Shown here: positions 6,193-6,774 of the stretch, in pieces
Numbering within the stretch: position 1 is the first letter of the stretch
Layout of the letters: each line of letters begins with the position of its first letter
NCBI GenBank assembly: GCA_023231065.1
Contig: JALNWE010000110.1
Coordinates: forward strand, 1-6,774
Reading direction: 5' to 3'
Length of the DNA stretch: 6,774 nt
From: Bacteroidales bacterium
GTDB taxonomy: Bacteria > Bacteroidota > Bacteroidia > Bacteroidales > FEN-979
Program-made: the position numbers and the translations under genes
The notes under the pieces: model-generated
What the model was told of the DNA's origin: nothing
Database searches by the model: none
The model's input: the letters and a program-made list of their open reading frames with translations, nothing else

Positions 6193-6222
6193 GTTTCAAT
6201 TCCACTTTGGTACGATTAGTAG
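6193..6222. repeat. Variant CRISPR repeat with one substitution
   Basis: This is the only full-length repeat in the array that differs: base 26 of the repeat (6218) is A instead of G, giving GATTAGTAG at the end. It lies one unit away from the second copy of the duplicated spacer. On the predicted crRNA strand the change is outside the ATTGAAAC tag. Confidence 0.95.
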
Positions 6223-6289
6223 CCGTAAAAACTTTGCCTGATCCTGGTATAATACTTTCGTTTCAATTCCACTTTGGTACGATTGGTAG

Positions 6290-6324
6290 GATTCCGAAAC
6301 CTTTGATTCAATTTCGACACGACA
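6290..6324. repeat. Duplicated CRISPR spacer, second occurrence
   Basis: Identical over all 35 bases to the spacer at 5304-5338, 986 bases away. If the leader is to the right, this is the younger copy. Confidence 0.97.
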
Positions 6325-6774
6325 GTTTCAATTCCACTTTGGTACGATTGGTAGACTTGAAACGCCCGTGTAGCCGGTAGCGCAGCTTTGTTTCAATTCC
6401 ACTTTGGTACGATTGGTAGTTGTGGGTGAAGTGAAGGATGAGTACCCTTGTCACTCGTTTCAATTCCACTTTGGTACGATTGGTAGTGAAAACAGGGAAA
6501 TTCAAAGGGTAGGGTCCTATTTGTTTCAATTCCACTTTGGTACGATTGGTAGTTACAATGAAATCCGATTGAGGTTTTGCGGACATGTTTCAATTCCACT
6601 TTGGTACGATTGGTAGTTGGAGAGGGCTAATAGCTTAGCATAATAATTGACGTTTCAATTCCACTTTGGTACGATTGGTAGTTTCACAGGCACGCCGGTG
6701 GCTAATCGCAGATATAAGTTTCAATTCCACTTTGGTACGATTGGTAGACGCTGCATTGATTACCGTTGTCACAA

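Larger units (their letters stand above)
3382..6774 (-). CRISPR. Large CRISPR array, 30-bp repeat, continuing past right edge
   Basis: The repeat is 30 bases, starting GTTTCAATTCC, with CACTTTGGTAC in the middle and ending GATTGGTAG. Full repeats start at 3450, 3686, 3750, 3814, 3879, 3947, 4015, 4080 and so on to 6652 and 6718: 48 in all, 47 of them identical by eye and one (6193) with a single change. A degenerate terminal repeat (3382-3413) and a cut-short repeat (3515-3541) bring the total to 50. I count 48 ordinary spacers of 34-39 bases, one abnormal 141-base interval (about 3545-3685) and a partial spacer at the right edge. The minus strand is chosen as transcribed because its repeat ends ATTGAAAC, the usual crRNA 5' tag of type I-B/III-like systems, and because the degenerate repeat lies at the low-coordinate end. 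The leader should then be beyond 6774. No cas genes are visible, so the type is unresolved. The near-perfect repeats suggest an array that is or was recently active. Confidence 0.99.

Noticed and set aside
3561..6616. Many reading frames of 60-136 codons on both strands across the array, with recurring words such as VSIPLWYDW, FQFHFGTIG, FNSTLVRLV and TNRTKVELK.
   Set aside because: They are translations of the 30-bp (ten-codon) CRISPR repeat joined through spacers of suitable length. The repeat has no stop in these frames, so long open frames arise automatically.

Overview
The window looks like a chromosomal segment of a member of the Bacteroidota, probably an uncultivated Bacteroidales-like lineage. 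The evidence is a Bacteroidota-type promoter (TTG, 19 bases, TAnnTTTG) before the HU gene, A-rich translation starts without Shine-Dalgarno sequences, and a lipoprotein whose mature end begins Cys-Arg-Lys-Glu-Glu-Asp, like the surface-export signal of this phylum.

Layout. Bases 1-372 are the 3' end of fmt (methionyl-tRNA formyltransferase). Next come a complete HU gene (517-789) with its own promoter and a clear intrinsic terminator, a lipoprotein of unknown function (914-1501) and a small two-helix membrane protein (1800-2081). From about 1515 to 3413 the spaces between genes are full of fragments related to the CRISPR repeat. One is a nearly intact solo repeat fused to a hairpin-rich element (2157-2316). 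Two are degenerate repeat-plus-flank copies (1515-1628 and 2339-2378). On the minus strand, 3259-2538 encodes an overlapping MNT nucleotidyltransferase/HEPN pair, a probable toxin-antitoxin module. From 3382 to the right edge runs a large CRISPR array: a degenerate end repeat, a repeat cut short by a second copy of the hairpin element, and 48 full 30-bp repeats with 34-39 bp spacers. The array continues past the window.

Orientation. The minus-strand repeat ends in ATTGAAAC, the usual 8-nt crRNA 5' tag of type I-B/III-like systems, and the degenerate terminal repeat is at the low-coordinate end. The leader, and probably the cas genes, should therefore lie beyond 6774. Array transcription would run leftwards, toward and in the same direction as the MNT-HEPN operon. 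No cas gene is present here, so the CRISPR type cannot be settled.

Most notable points: (1) the MNT-HEPN module lies between two direct repeats of at least 140 bp (138/140 identical by eye), each consisting of a CRISPR repeat joined to a hairpin element, with one copy inside the array; (2) the third hairpin of that element shows a compensatory base-pair change between copies; (3) relics of the array's trailer end recur upstream of the array; (4) one spacer occurs twice, 986 bp apart, with different neighbours. The fmt, hup and lipoprotein genes are ordinary and show no functional link to the array.
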